Positions 1 to 10,296 are shown, numbered from the stretch's first letter. The stretch is DNA of 64,000 bases from JANSWY01 sp965267245 (GCA_965267245.1 OZ253939.1:930001-994000); one strand, 5' to 3'. Program-made: numbers and translations. Notes: a model not told the origin generated them from the sequence alone.

Positions 1-3000
1 GGTTACTTCAGTTACGTAGGAGGTTCGATCGCAGATGAAATTGTGAGACTTGATAAAGTTACCGGAACCAGAGATGCTTCTTACAACTTCCAAACTCTTG
101 GAGCTGTATTTGATATTCACAAAGATGGTGACCAATTCTACGCAGGTGGAATATTCTCAAAAGCCAGAGGTGCTAAAAAGTATTGTTCTGTTGTATATTC
201 CCTTGGTGATGATATCAACTTATACTATGCTGGTACTTTCAGGGAATCCGGAGCGACACTTACATTTCCAGATCAGGCAATAAACACCACATCAGATAAA
301 AGTCAGGTATACATTTACAATCATGGAATAGAGAATGATCTGTTGTTAACAGGAAGCTCTGTCATGACTTTGACTGGTGATGATCCAGATGATTTCGTAC
401 TGGATACGGTAGTGATCAATAAAACAATATCACCGAATTCATCCACATTCTTTCATATCAAGTTCGCTCCTTCTACAGGAGGTTCCAAAAATGCTACACT
501 CCAAATTGAAAACTCAACAACAAATGAATCCGTATATGAAATCAATCTTACAGGCTTTGCTGTAAAGAATGATCAAACCATCACATTCGAACCCCTTTCG
601 TCAAAAACTTATGGAGATAGCCCTTTTACACTAACTGCAACATCTGATTCAGGTCTTCCTGTATCATTTAAGAGCAAAAACACTAGCATCGCCACAATTT
701 CTGGAGATGAATTGACAATTGTTGGTGCTGGTGAAGTTCAGATTGCTGCCTTTCAGGACGGTGATGATAGCTACAATGAAGCAGATACAGTTTTTCAGAC
801 TTTGACTATAAATAAGGCTGAACAAATTATTACATTCAGTGACATAGCCACCAAAACCTTTGGAGATGTCGATTTTGACTTGGAAGCAAGTAGTGACGCT
901 GGACTACCGGTTACTTTCACTACCAATAATGATTTGGTTAGCATTGATGGCTCCACAATAACTATCAATGGAGCGGGAAATGTGACAATTACCGCTCATC
1001 AGGAGGGAAATACAAACTACTCTCCTGCTGAAACGGTCGAAAAGGAACTAGTTGTCAATAAAGCTGATCAAACTATCTCTTTTTCTGCATTAACTAACAA
1101 AACATACGGAGATGATGATTTTGATTTGGGAGGTTCCAGCTCTTCAACATTAGAACTTAGCTATAGCAGTGATAATGAATCTGTAATTACTGTTTCTGGT
1201 AGTACTGCAACGATTGTTGGAGTGGGAAATGCCAATATTACGGCTTCACAAGCTGGTGACGACAACTACAACACAGCCGACCCTGTTCAGCAATCAATCA
1301 CCATAGAGAAAGGTACTCAAACCATTACATTTCCTAATCCAGGAGAGAAGAGTTTGGATGAGGAAACGTTTGAACTAAATGCTTCTGCTTCTTCCGGATT
1401 AACAATTAGTTATGAGAGCTCCAATGAAAGTATTCTATCAATCGATGGAAACATTGCTACAATGCATACGGAAGGAACTGTGGACATCACCGTAAGACAG
1501 ATTGGTAATGACAATTATTTAGCGGCCGACCCTGTAATGGAATCAGTAACCATTAAAACTGGTCAAACCATCACCTTTGATGCACTTAATGAAAAGTCAA
1601 TAGGTGATGATAGCTTCACACTTGAAGCAACTGCTTCCTCAGGTTTAACGGTTGCCTACACATCATCTAATGAAGATGTAGCAACTGTAAGTGGAGATAC
1701 TGTAACCATCATTGGAGCTGGAACCACAGTTATTGTAGCAAGTCAGGCTGGTAATGAAACTTATGTGGCTGCCGAAGATGTTTCTCAAGAACTTGTTGTC
1801 AATAAACTTGACCAGCAAATTACATTTTCAGCCCTGGAATCAATGACTTTTGGTGATGATGATTTGAGTCTTTCAGCCACTTCTGATGCAGGACTTTCAA
1901 TTACCTATTCATCTTCCAATGAAAATGTAGCTACCATCAGTGGTAATTTACTTACAATCGTAGGAGCAGGTAGCACTGAGATCACCGCCTCTCAAGCAGG
2001 TGATGACACTTATAATGCTTCTCAGGCTTCTCAATCATTGATTGTCAATAAGATGTCTCAGGAAATCAACTTGCAACCAGTAAGTAATTTGACTTTTGGA
2101 GATGATCCCATTCAGTTGGATATATCGAGTTCATCAGGATTGGATGTAACATTAACAAGTTCAAACCCAGACGTATTAAGCATTGAAGGAAACATTGGTA
2201 CTATATTGGGTGCGGGTTCAGTAACAGTTATTGCCAATCAATCAGGAAATGACAATTACGAAGCTGCAAGTGAAACAAACATTGATATTGCCATTGCAAA
2301 AGGTACTCCTACCCTCACATTTGATATTCCTAATGATAAAGTTTATGGTGACAGTGCTTTTGAACTAGAGTTTACATCTAACAGTACTGGTTCTGTAACA
2401 TTGGCTTCAGCAGATACCGAGATAGTATCTATTTCAAATAACCAAATTACGATTGTTGGTGCCGGTCTTGTTGAATTAACTGCTACCATTAGTGCTACAG
2501 ACGACTATGAAGGTTTGAGTGTGACTAAACAATTGGCTATTGCCAAGAAATCACAATCAATCAGTTTCAGTCTTGATAACGAAATCAATTACACTACTAC
2601 TCCTTTATCATTGAATGGTATCGCAACATCTGAACTGGTTGTATCTTATCAAACAAGTGATGCTGAAGTCGCTACAATTGAAGATGGTAATTTGTTTCTC
2701 CATAATACAGGAGAAGTTTCAATTACTGCTATTCAGATAGGTGATGAAAATTACGAAGCAGCCGATGAGGTAACTGTAACCATTCAAGTGGTAGCCAATA
2801 GTCAAACTATCAATTTTGAAGAGATCAGTGATTTGACCTATGGCGTAGATGCATTTCAAATATCTGCTACAGCCAGTTCAGGTTTGCCAGTATCATTTGT
2901 AAGTTCAAATGAATCTATATTAACAATTGAAGACGATATTGCAACGGTACATGCTACTGGTTTGGTAGAAATTACAGCTTTTCAAAATGGTTCAGATCTG

Positions 3001-3795
3001 TTCAACTCAACAAGCGCTACACAGACAGTTACAATCAATAAGGCTTCTCAGTCAATTACGTTCTCGCTTTCAGATACTTTTGAATTTTCAAACGAGCCAG
3101 TTGAATTAAATGGGACGAGTACCAGTGGATTATTGGTGACCTATGAATCTAGTGACACAGAAGTGGCCCTCATTGATGGTGACCAATTGAGTTTTATTAA
3201 GCCAGGTACAGTTACTATCACAGCCAGTCAGGTGGGTGATAACAACTTCCTACCGGGCGAAGCTGTGGCAATAGAAATTTCAATCACAAAGGCACAACAA
3301 ACAATCTCCTTCAATGCAATTCCTTCAGAAGTTGAAATCGGTGATTCATTTGAGTTGACTGCTGAAGCTACTTCAGGGTTAGGAATATCATTCAGCTCCT
3401 CAAATACAGCAGTTATTGTAATCAGTGGAAATACTGCAGAGGTTGTGGGTGAGGGTGAAGCTACAATTACAGCTTCACAATCCGGAGATGATGTTTATGA
3501 AGCAGCTATTTCGATTGAACAAACCATAACTATTGAATCTGCAACAGTTCTATCAAGTCAAGCAGGAATTGAAGCTATATCCATCTATCCGAACCCGACT
3601 ACTGATTACATCAAAGTGAATTTAACGAGTGAAGCCATAAGTATCTTGATATACGATCAAAAAGGAACTTTAGTCCTTCAAAATCAAGTCATTGGTCATC
3701 AGGAAATAGATGTGAATGGACTGGAAGCTGGTGTTTATCTGGTTCAGGTCAAATTGAAGAATCAATTGTTTACTCAGCGATTAGTCAAACAGTAA
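1..3795 (+). CDS. T9SS surface adhesin with 12 MBG-like repeats (5' end outside window)
   Basis: The frame is open from base 1, so the true start lies upstream; the GTG at 43 is only an internal codon. The N-terminal visible part (to about base 380) has Gly-rich beta strands, followed by a choice-of-anchor D-like Ig segment (about 380-565). From about 571 to 3540 there are 12 repeats of roughly 82 residues, each opening with a Q-x-I-T-F strand, then a K-x-Y-G-D-type motif, a SSGL segment and a closing Q-x-GDDNY-type motif; these resemble MBG/Ig-like adhesin repeats. The last 75 residues carry the type A T9SS sorting domain (IYPNPTTDYI, then GVYLVQV). I infer a secreted, cell-surface-attached protein. 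The same repeat family recurs in the gene at 39231-44906. Ligand unknown. Confidence 0.9.
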   Translation, partial: GYFSYVGGSIADEIVRLDKVTGTRDASYNFQTLGAVFDIHKDGDQFYAGGIFSKARGAKKYCSVVYSLGDDINLYYAGTFRESGATLTFPDQAINTTSDKSQVYIYNHGIENDLLLTGSSVMTLTGDDPDDFVLDTVVINKTISPNSSTFFHIKFAPSTGGSKNATLQIENSTTNESVYEINLTGFAVKNDQTITFEPLSSKTYGDSPFTLTATSDSGLPVSFKSKNTSIATISGDELTIVGAGEVQIAAFQDGDDSYNEADTVFQTLTINKAEQIITFSDIATKTFGDVDFDLEASSDAGLPVTFTTNNDLVSIDGSTITINGAGNVTITAHQEGNTNYSPAETVEKELVVNKADQTISFSALTNKTYGDDDFDLGGSSSSTLELSYSSDNESVITVSGSTATIVGVGNANITASQAGDDNYNTADPVQQSITIEKGTQTITFPNPGEKSLDEETFELNASASSGLTISYESSNESILSIDGNIATMHTEGTVDITVRQIGNDNYLAADPVMESVTIKTGQTITFDALNEKSIGDDSFTLEATASSGLTVAYTSSNEDVATVSGDTVTIIGAGTTVIVASQAGNETYVAAEDVSQELVVNKLDQQITFSALESMTFGDDDLSLSATSDAGLSITYSSSNENVATISGNLLTIVGAGSTEITASQAGDDTYNASQASQSLIVNKMSQEINLQPVSNLTFGDDPIQLDISSSSGLDVTLTSSNPDVLSIEGNIGTILGAGSVTVIANQSGNDNYEAASETNIDIAIAKGTPTLTFDIPNDKVYGDSAFELEFTSNSTGSVTLASADTEIVSISNNQITIVGAGLVELTATISATDDYEGLSVTKQLAIAKKSQSISFSLDNEINYTTTPLSLNGIATSELVVSYQTSDAEVATIEDGNLFLHNTGEVSITAIQIGDENYEAADEVTVTIQVVANSQTINFEEISDLTYGVDAFQISATASSGLPVSFVSSNESILTIEDDIATVHATGLVEITAFQNGSDLFNSTSATQTVTINKASQSITFSLSDTFEFSNEPVELNGTSTSGLLVTYESSDTEVALIDGDQLSFIKPGTVTITASQVGDNNFLPGEAVAIEISITKAQQTISFNAIPSEVEIGDSFELTAEATSGLGISFSSSNTAVIVISGNTAEVVGEGEATITASQSGDDVYEAAISIEQTITIESATVLSSQAGIEAISIYPNPTTDYIKVNLTSEAISILIYDQKGTLVLQNQVIGHQEIDVNGLEAGVYLVQVKLKNQLFTQRLVKQ

Positions 3796-3817
3796 TCGAT
3801 TAAAGAGTTGCATGACT

Positions 3818-3877
3818 GGACCTGGTAGGACAGGTCCTAAAAGTGGGTTGCTATGGAACAAGTCCTGGCGCCCACTT
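3818..3877. terminator. Two hairpins between convergent genes
   Basis: A perfect 7-bp stem (GGACCTG / CAGGTCC, 3818-3837, 6-base loop) is followed by a second stem AAGTGGG / CCCACTT (3841-3847 and 3871-3877). They sit between the stop codons of two converging genes. There is no clean U-tract, so termination is an inference. Confidence 0.45.
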
Positions 3878-3882
3878 CTAAT

Positions 3883-4389
3883 TTACAAGTATTTGATCAT
3901 GTCATAGTTCATGCCCATGTACTCAAATTCACCTAGTAAACTGAATCCATGTTTTTTATAAAAATTTACGGCTGGTTGGTTAAGTGCCTGAACCCCTCCC
4001 CATAATACTAATTGTGAAGTACCAATTGGTAAAGCATTAACCAAAATCTCTTTTAGGAGAAATGAACCTATACCCTTGTTCTGATATTTATCCGCCACAG
4101 ACGGAGCAAATGAATAGGTCACCTGATCGTCCAGGTTAACACCGTAATTTTCAAATCGAAACTTCTCAGCTGGCATAAAACCTTTCTTTATGGTGGCATA
4201 GGCAATGATTTGGGAAGAATCTTCCACTACATATCCTTCTATGTCTTGATAAACTCCATCAGTAATAGCTGCAACTGTTTGCTCATCATAGCTATGAGGA
4301 CCAAATCTGCTTTTTGATTCTGAGGATAGGGAATTAAGATAACCATAGAGACCTAATGTGTCTGATGGCTGAACGTTTCTAAGTAACAA
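3883..4389 (-). CDS. GNAT-family N-acetyltransferase
   Basis: 168 residues, the usual length of a single GNAT domain. The acetyl-CoA-binding motif A is seen as VADKYQNKGIGSFLLKEIL (R/Q-x-x-G-x-G/A type) and the C-terminal motif as NFYKKHGFSLLGE. The substrate cannot be told from sequence. The start is TTG at 4389; it lies one base after the TAA of the upstream gene (4391-4690), which argues for translational coupling and for this start although it is not ATG. Cytoplasmic; no signal peptide. Confidence 0.85.
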   Translation of the reverse strand: MLLRNVQPSDTLGLYGYLNSLSSESKSRFGPHSYDEQTVAAITDGVYQDIEGYVVEDSSQIIAYATIKKGFMPAEKFRFENYGVNLDDQVTYSFAPSVADKYQNKGIGSFLLKEILVNALPIGTSQLVLWGGVQALNQPAVNFYKKHGFSLLGEFEYMGMNYDMIKYL

Positions 4390-4390
4390 A

Positions 4391-4690
4391 TTAACTGTAG
4401 ATTTTCATATCCACTTCAGGAGTATTCAAACTATCCAGAATCTCCATTACTTCTTTAGGATCACCATAAATATCCATCAACCTGCCGTATCGTGTAACTG
4501 TAAATGTTTCATGACTCATTTGCTTGTTTGTAGAAACAAATGGTTCATAAACTTCTACTACTTTTGGAATTGGAATTGCAATGGACTTACTGATGTCAGC
4601 TTCGTCCAGTTTTGTATTTAGAATTGAGATAAAATGTTCAAGTTGTCCGTCCTGTTCCGCTTGAAACTTAATCGAAAATTTCTGTACCAT
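4391..4690 (-). CDS. Hypothetical protein coupled to GNAT gene
   Basis: 99 residues, no recognised domain. The predicted structure is alpha/beta with a helix near residues 13-31 and strands after residue 38; no signal peptide or membrane segment. It begins with ATG at 4690 and ends one base before the acetyltransferase start, so the two are probably one transcript. It may be a partner or substrate of the acetyltransferase, but nothing in the sequence proves it. Confidence 0.65.
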   Translation of the reverse strand: MVQKFSIKFQAEQDGQLEHFISILNTKLDEADISKSIAIPIPKVVEVYEPFVSTNKQMSHETFTVTRYGRLMDIYGDPKEVMEILDSLNTPEVDMKIYS

Positions 4691-4820
4691 ACCGCCTTGA
4701 AAAACACAATATAATCATCATTTGTTATTTTTTTCGCAGATCCGGAACGGTTTTTTCACACCTTCATGTAAACAGATTCTTCGTTCAGATTCTATAAACA
4801 ACTGACAAACAATAGGTTAT

Positions 4821-5204
4821 TTAAGCCCTCCTCTTTTTTGATTCTTCCAGGATTATTTCTTCCACTTCGTCTGCATCAAAGGGTTTTGTGAGAAAATTTT
4901 GGATAATTCCCTGATCGATGGCATCCTGTATTGTTTCATTATTATCAAAACCAGTGAGTAGACAATAACTAATGTTGGGGAACTTCGCTTTTGCTGTGGT
5001 GATGAACTCTACCCCATCCATTTGGGGCATTTTCATATCAGATATAACCAAAATGATATCGTCTGAATATTTCGTGAGCTGTTCCAACGCTTCCAGGGGT
5101 GAAGTCGAAGTAATCACGTTATACTTATCATCAAAATTAGCTTTGAACACAAATAGGTTCATAGCTTCATCATCCACATACAGTATGGTAATCTGGTCAC
5201 TCAT
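4821..5204 (-). CDS. Single-domain response regulator (CheY-like)
   Basis: 127 residues containing only a receiver domain. Visible key residues: acidic pocket D11-D12, phosphoacceptor D56 in VISDMKMPQMDG, switch T84 and K107 in the LTKPF motif. With no output domain it must act through protein contacts or as a phosphorelay shuttle. No kinase is adjacent; the kinases at 22344 and 45731 are far away, so its partner is unknown. Monocistronic by position. Confidence 0.92.
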   Translation of the reverse strand: MSDQITILYVDDEAMNLFVFKANFDDKYNVITSTSPLEALEQLTKYSDDIILVISDMKMPQMDGVEFITTAKAKFPNISYCLLTGFDNNETIQDAIDQGIIQNFLTKPFDADEVEEIILEESKKRRA

Positions 5205-5311
5205 AAAGTCTAAAATTCCACTGGCTGTTTACGTAATTAATTCTTAAGTTATATTCCAAACAAATGTGACTTTGTAAGAATCTAACGTCTCATCTTCAAT
5301 ATTTTAAGACT

Positions 5312-6220
5312 ATGGATAGAAAATTAATGATTTTATTGGCACTTTATACGTCATTGTCAATACAAATTGCATTTGCACAGCAAAAAAGTCAGTTGCCAAT
5401 TGAAACAAACGGGCAGTTACCACTCCTTCGGGACCAGGTTGACCCAAGTTTAGAAAGTGCTTTGACCAAAAGGCTGATGTCCAATAACAAATGGAAAGCA
5501 CTGATCAACAATAAGCATATGGCTGTTGGTCTGGTTGACTTGAGTGACCCTAATAAGGCAAAGTATGCCAGGGTAAATGGTAACGAAATGATGTATGCTG
5601 CTTCTCTACCAAAAATAGCTATTCTCCTGGCTGCTATGGATGCTATTGAGAACGGTGAAATGATGCAGACTGCAGAAATCAAAAATGACCTGAATCTGAT
5701 GATCGCACGTTCTGATAATGCTGCTTCAACAAGAATGATAGACCGATTGGGTTATCAGAAGATAGAAGACGTATTAACAGATGAAAAATATGAGTTGTAT
5801 GATGAAGACTATGGTGGAGGTTTATGGGTTGGAAAAAGATATGCCAGATCTGGCGAACGTAACCCTGACCCCCTACTTGGTCTAAGTCATGCCGCAACAG
5901 TTTCTCAGGTATGTCGGTATTACTATTTGCTTGCACATGGTAAACTGGTTACTCCTGAAAGATCAAAGGAAATGCTGGAAATTTTGGATGATCCAAAGTT
6001 GCACCATAAGTTCGTCAATACCCTTGACCAGGTAGCACCAAAGGCCAAAGTCTATCGCAAATCAGGTAGCTGGCAAACCTACCACTCAGATTCTGTGTTA
6101 GTTTGGGGACCAAAACGAAAATATATCCTGGTAGCATTGATAAATGATGCCGAGGGTGAGTATATTTTGCGTAAACTTGTGATGGCAGTGGAAGATGTTT
6201 TGAAAGTGCCAAATGGTTAG
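5312..6220 (+). CDS. Exported serine hydrolase, class A beta-lactamase fold
   Basis: 302 residues with an N-terminal signal peptide (about residues 1-22, ending AFAQ). The three active-site motifs of the penicillin-recognising fold are present: S98-L-P-K101 (SxxK), S134-D-N136 and K250-S-G252. The omega-loop ExxxN of true class A beta-lactamases is not evident, so a D,D-peptidase- or esterase-like activity on cell wall or other periplasmic substrates is as likely as antibiotic hydrolysis. Its stop codon lies 21 bases before the TTG start of the next gene, in the same frame, suggesting an operon. Confidence 0.85.
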   Translation: MDRKLMILLALYTSLSIQIAFAQQKSQLPIETNGQLPLLRDQVDPSLESALTKRLMSNNKWKALINNKHMAVGLVDLSDPNKAKYARVNGNEMMYAASLPKIAILLAAMDAIENGEMMQTAEIKNDLNLMIARSDNAASTRMIDRLGYQKIEDVLTDEKYELYDEDYGGGLWVGKRYARSGERNPDPLLGLSHAATVSQVCRYYYLLAHGKLVTPERSKEMLEILDDPKLHHKFVNTLDQVAPKAKVYRKSGSWQTYHSDSVLVWGPKRKYILVALINDAEGEYILRKLVMAVEDVLKVPNG

Positions 6221-6241
6221 GAATATAAAGTAGTATCATCA

Positions 6242-9031
6242 TTGGAAGCAATTTCCAGGTATTTATATAAGACATTTGATTTAAGGCCCGGTGAAATTAA
6301 ACGGGCCTTATTGTTGCAGCTCAACATATTCCTGCTGATAACAGTAATTCTTATTCTTAAAACTTCCACAAACGCACTATTCCTATCACAAATAGGTGTG
6401 TCACAATTGCCATTTGTATTTGTGCTGATAGCAGTATCAGCAACATTCTTTTCTTTCATTTATTCAAGGGCTCTTGACACCCGAAAACTATCAAGTGTAA
6501 TCAAAGGGACTTATTGGATCACGATAACATTACTCATTTTTATTGGTGTTTTGTTAAGGGCTAATTTCCTTGTTGAACTTACACTATACATATTCTTCAT
6601 TGTAGTCTCTCTTTTTGCCGTCTTGTCTGCCTCCCAGTTTTGGATCATGGTCAACATTGTATTCAATATCAGAGAGGCTAAGCGCCTGTTCGGTTTCATT
6701 GGATCAGGTGCCATCGCTGGAGGTATTTTTGGAGGTTACCTGGCTTCAGGTTTATCCGCTTTAACAAGTACTGAGAATTTAATCTTCTTATGTGTCCTGT
6801 TGATCTTGAGTTGTGTGCCTATTACAGGCTATCTCTGGAAAAGATATGGTGTCAATCAGGATGATCCCATTTTGATCAAGCGAAAACCCAAAATATTTGA
6901 AAACAAACCGCTGCAACTGATCCGTGGATCAAAACAACTGACATTGATCTCCATTGTAGTGGGATTGGGTGTAGTTGTGGCGAAACTTGTTGACTATCAA
7001 TTCAGTGATTTCGCAACAAGAAATTATGATGATCCAGAAGAATTGGCCATATTTTTTGGGTTTTGGTTCTCCACCATGAACTTGATTTCATTGTTCATAC
7101 AGTTGTTTATTACAAAACGGATTGTGGGTACACTAGGCGTGGGTTACTCGTTGTTTGTATTGCCATTTACATTGTTATTCCCGGCCGTGATTTTACTTTT
7201 CCTGCCACAATTGTGGGTAGCCGTATTCTTGAAACTCAACGAAGGCAGTCTCAAACAATCGATCAATAAAGCTGGTGTTGAGCTGCTCATGCTTCCTATC
7301 CCATTAATGGTCAAGAAACAAACTAAAACCTTTATTGATGTATTTGTAGACAGCATCGCTACTGGTCTGGGAGGACTTCTTCTCATATTACTTACTGTCA
7401 CTCTGGAGAAACCTTCCATTTTAGTGAATGTACTGATAATTCTCCTACTGGTTGTTTGGGGAATCACTGTTATGAGTATCAGAAAAGAGTATATCAACAG
7501 CATAAAGCAGAAGATATTCCCCAAAAAGGATAAGATTAAGAAGGATCTTGAGCTCAACAATGAATCTGTCATTAGCGGATTGATCAAAGTGCTGGAGAAC
7601 GGAAAAGATCAAGAAATACTTTATGTGCTAAGGAAACTTAAAGAATTCAATCACAACAGTTTTGTCCTTCCACTGATTGAATTGCTAAAGCATGTAAACC
7701 CTGAGATCCAATCTGAAGCATTACGCAGGTTATATTTTTATAAAGGGATTGGAATTAATGAGCAAGTGAGGGACCTCTTAAAATCAACAAACGAAGAAAC
7801 TGTAATCGCTTCTTTTGAGTATTTGCTCGAACACAGTGAAGGGGACCTCAACAACCTGGCCAATACATTTCTTAGCCATGAGAACCGAAGACTGAAGTTA
7901 CTGGCTCTATTTAGTATTGCATTTGAAACAAGGGATAACCTCAAACTGAGTAATAGCCTGGAATTGGAAAAGCACATTGAACAAGGTATTGCAGCTCTCT
8001 CTGGAATCAGCGACGAAAAACAACATAATTTTGAGTATGCAATCCTTCTTAAATCCGCAGGTATTGGTATGTTCATTCAGTTTTATGATTGGATTTCGGA
8101 GAGCATTGAGCATTCAAATGATTCAATATCCTGTGCGGCCATGGAAGCTGCTGGTTTCACAGTAGACGCAACGTTTATTCCGCAACTTCTGAGTCAAACC
8201 AACAATAACAATCGTAAAGACATTGCGATTAGGGCCCTTGTCAATTATGAAGGGTATCTACTTACTAATTTTGAATCCTTCTTCAATTTAGAATCAGTAG
8301 AAAACTTCAAAGGTGCTATCACTGGTATTCTCGAACAGATCCCCTCCCAAAAATCAGTTGATTTACTCATTTGGATTGCCACACAGGGTGAATTGAATAT
8401 TCGTCTAATGGCGTTAAAAACATTAATCAGAATGAAAAGCAACCATTCCTTCCTGATCTTCAACAAGAAGAAGGTGGTGGGAATGATTCTAAATGAGGCC
8501 CGAAACTACAGTGATTTAATCACCATTCTTCACATCCAGAATGAGCGACTCAACAAGTCTCCAGAGCATGTGATAGATGCAAGAAACAGCCTGATTGATT
8601 TATTGGAAAGGCGACTTGATGCCAATATTGAAAGAATATTTTATTTACTGGGAATTCGGTATTCACCGGATGATATCTTACCCCTTTATGAAAATCTGTC
8701 ATCCGAAACCAACCCGAATCATGATGACACATTGGAATTCCTAGAAAACTACCTTGACCCAATGCTAAAGAGAGTGATAATTCCTTTGGTTGAATCAACT
8801 GTCCTGGACAATACCATAGAAGAATCAATTCACAGATTGAGAATTAACGAAAAAAGTCAATACGAAGGATTCAAAATTGCATTGGAAGGTAATGACCAAA
8901 AACTGAGGCTGGCCATCTTATACCTCATCCAACAGTTAAATGAAGACAAATACAAACAACTTGCTTCCGTGTACCTGAAAGATGCCAATCTGAAAATCAG
9001 AACATTCGCTGAAAAGGCTGTTGGAAACTAA
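6242..9031 (+). CDS. Nucleotide-translocase-like membrane carrier fused to HEAT repeats
   Basis: 929 residues. Residues about 20-430 hold some 11-12 hydrophobic segments with features of the ATP/ADP translocase (Npt1/Npt2, TLC) branch of MFS-like carriers, such as FNIREAKRLFGFIGSGAIAGG around residue 140. Residues about 440-925 are a long series of amphipathic helix pairs (HEAT-like), probably cytoplasmic. The only usable start is TTG at 6242, as no in-frame ATG precedes the first membrane segment. Such fusions are known in free-living Bacteroidota; substrate and direction of transport are not established. Its TAA overlaps the stop of the convergent gene by 3 bases. Confidence 0.72.
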   Translation: MEAISRYLYKTFDLRPGEIKRALLLQLNIFLLITVILILKTSTNALFLSQIGVSQLPFVFVLIAVSATFFSFIYSRALDTRKLSSVIKGTYWITITLLIFIGVLLRANFLVELTLYIFFIVVSLFAVLSASQFWIMVNIVFNIREAKRLFGFIGSGAIAGGIFGGYLASGLSALTSTENLIFLCVLLILSCVPITGYLWKRYGVNQDDPILIKRKPKIFENKPLQLIRGSKQLTLISIVVGLGVVVAKLVDYQFSDFATRNYDDPEELAIFFGFWFSTMNLISLFIQLFITKRIVGTLGVGYSLFVLPFTLLFPAVILLFLPQLWVAVFLKLNEGSLKQSINKAGVELLMLPIPLMVKKQTKTFIDVFVDSIATGLGGLLLILLTVTLEKPSILVNVLIILLLVVWGITVMSIRKEYINSIKQKIFPKKDKIKKDLELNNESVISGLIKVLENGKDQEILYVLRKLKEFNHNSFVLPLIELLKHVNPEIQSEALRRLYFYKGIGINEQVRDLLKSTNEETVIASFEYLLEHSEGDLNNLANTFLSHENRRLKLLALFSIAFETRDNLKLSNSLELEKHIEQGIAALSGISDEKQHNFEYAILLKSAGIGMFIQFYDWISESIEHSNDSISCAAMEAAGFTVDATFIPQLLSQTNNNNRKDIAIRALVNYEGYLLTNFESFFNLESVENFKGAITGILEQIPSQKSVDLLIWIATQGELNIRLMALKTLIRMKSNHSFLIFNKKKVVGMILNEARNYSDLITILHIQNERLNKSPEHVIDARNSLIDLLERRLDANIERIFYLLGIRYSPDDILPLYENLSSETNPNHDDTLEFLENYLDPMLKRVIIPLVESTVLDNTIEESIHRLRINEKSQYEGFKIALEGNDQKLRLAILYLIQQLNEDKYKQLASVYLKDANLKIRTFAEKAVGN

Positions 9032-10296
9032 GGAGCGCGTAGGATCTTATCAATAGATGTTGCCAATTGGTAATGATCGCTACTTGAGTTTTTTCGTAAC
9101 ACATTAGACATCAGCACAACCATGTATTTTGTCCCATCCGGGTGCTCAACGATTGCCACTGAGTTCATGTAGTTTTTGACGTTTCCATGATACTTTTTAC
9201 ACTCAAAGCCTTCCTCCGGTTTACAGCTGTACAAACTACCCGATTTGTAATACACTGCTGCATTCACTAAACTGGCAGAACCTGCATACCTAATTCTACG
9301 ATCCGTGATATACATCATTCTCTTCATCTCCAGACTTGACCATTTATCGATCACCTCTCCTCTTTCCATGGCTACCAGGAACTTCATCAAACCTTTCGGT
9401 GTACCGATACTACCACCAGAACCTGGAATCAGTTTTTTAGCACCGGAAGTGAAGAAATTACCTAACTTCCATTCATTCTCAGGAATTCCCAGATTACGCA
9501 GTGGTTGATTGACGATTCGCATGCCTGTTTTGGTCAGTTCCACCTTAGAGGTGGTGGCGAAATATTCGTTTGCCTTTTCTTCTGAAACCGGATAATCCTT
9601 TCCAAACACATCCATCAGTACCAATTCTCTCCATACCACGCTCGCTGCAGCATTTGAACTTACAGAAAGCATGTGATCTGTCCATTCATATAATGAAAAG
9701 ACATCACCAGCCTGCACGGTTCGCTTAAAGAATTTATTGGTTTCAGGGATATAAAATGGAACCGTATGTTCATTTGGCAATGCCCAGGCACCAGCTTTCA
9801 CCATGGTATTCTTGAGCAGCTTTCTTTTGCTTTCTGAATCATCGGGGTATAATTTTTCCAGTTGGTCAAACAAACCCACGAGTACTGTCAATTTCCCAAC
9901 ACTCCCTGGCTGAAAACCTGTAGTTTCTTTTCTCTTGGCGTATCGGATTGGTTTGCCTTCTGTAATATCCAGCACAGAAATAGCGTAACTATCATCTAAT
10001 CCCGGGAATAAGGCATTTATCTTTTTCTGCAGGGCAGCATCTACTTCTGGCAATTGTGATAAACTATCACCTTTTGGATTAACCAGGCTCAGCTTTATTT
10101 CTGATAGAGACTTTTGTGCACCTTTCGGAGGTAATGTCCCGGTTATTTCACCTGATTTTACTTTTTGCAAATACAATAACCTTCTTATCCCGGTCAATTC
10201 ATAGGAATCTATCGGATATATAAAGCATGCGCCCAATGTTATCAGGGTAAACACTCCAATCAAGGAAATTATCGGAAGTCTCTTAAATGATTTCAT
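9028..10296 (-). CDS. Exported serine hydrolase (beta-lactamase class A-like), probable lipoprotein
   Basis: 422 residues. The N-terminus is a hydrophobic signal with a lipobox-like LGAC (C24), so membrane anchoring is likely. Active-site motifs: S132-V-G-K135, S213-S-N215 and a K-S-G triad in YYKSGSLYSC. It is longer than a standard class A enzyme (about 290) because of an N-terminal extension of about 90 residues. It overlaps the upstream dikinase gene by 4 bases (ATGA), so the two are translationally coupled, and both products are predicted to be exported. Substrate unknown. Confidence 0.82.
   Translation of the reverse strand: MKSFKRLPIISLIGVFTLITLGACFIYPIDSYELTGIRRLLYLQKVKSGEITGTLPPKGAQKSLSEIKLSLVNPKGDSLSQLPEVDAALQKKINALFPGLDDSYAISVLDITEGKPIRYAKRKETTGFQPGSVGKLTVLVGLFDQLEKLYPDDSESKRKLLKNTMVKAGAWALPNEHTVPFYIPETNKFFKRTVQAGDVFSLYEWTDHMLSVSSNAAASVVWRELVLMDVFGKDYPVSEEKANEYFATTSKVELTKTGMRIVNQPLRNLGIPENEWKLGNFFTSGAKKLIPGSGGSIGTPKGLMKFLVAMERGEVIDKWSSLEMKRMMYITDRRIRYAGSASLVNAAVYYKSGSLYSCKPEEGFECKKYHGNVKNYMNSVAIVEHPDGTKYMVVLMSNVLRKNSSSDHYQLATSIDKILRAP

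Noticed and set aside
43..3795. GTG at 43 as start of the adhesin
   Set aside because: The frame is open to base 1 and there is no signal peptide after this codon.
5312..6220. Calling the serine hydrolase an antibiotic-resistance beta-lactamase
   Set aside because: SxxK, SDN and KSG are shared with peptidases and esterases; no clear omega-loop Glu motif.
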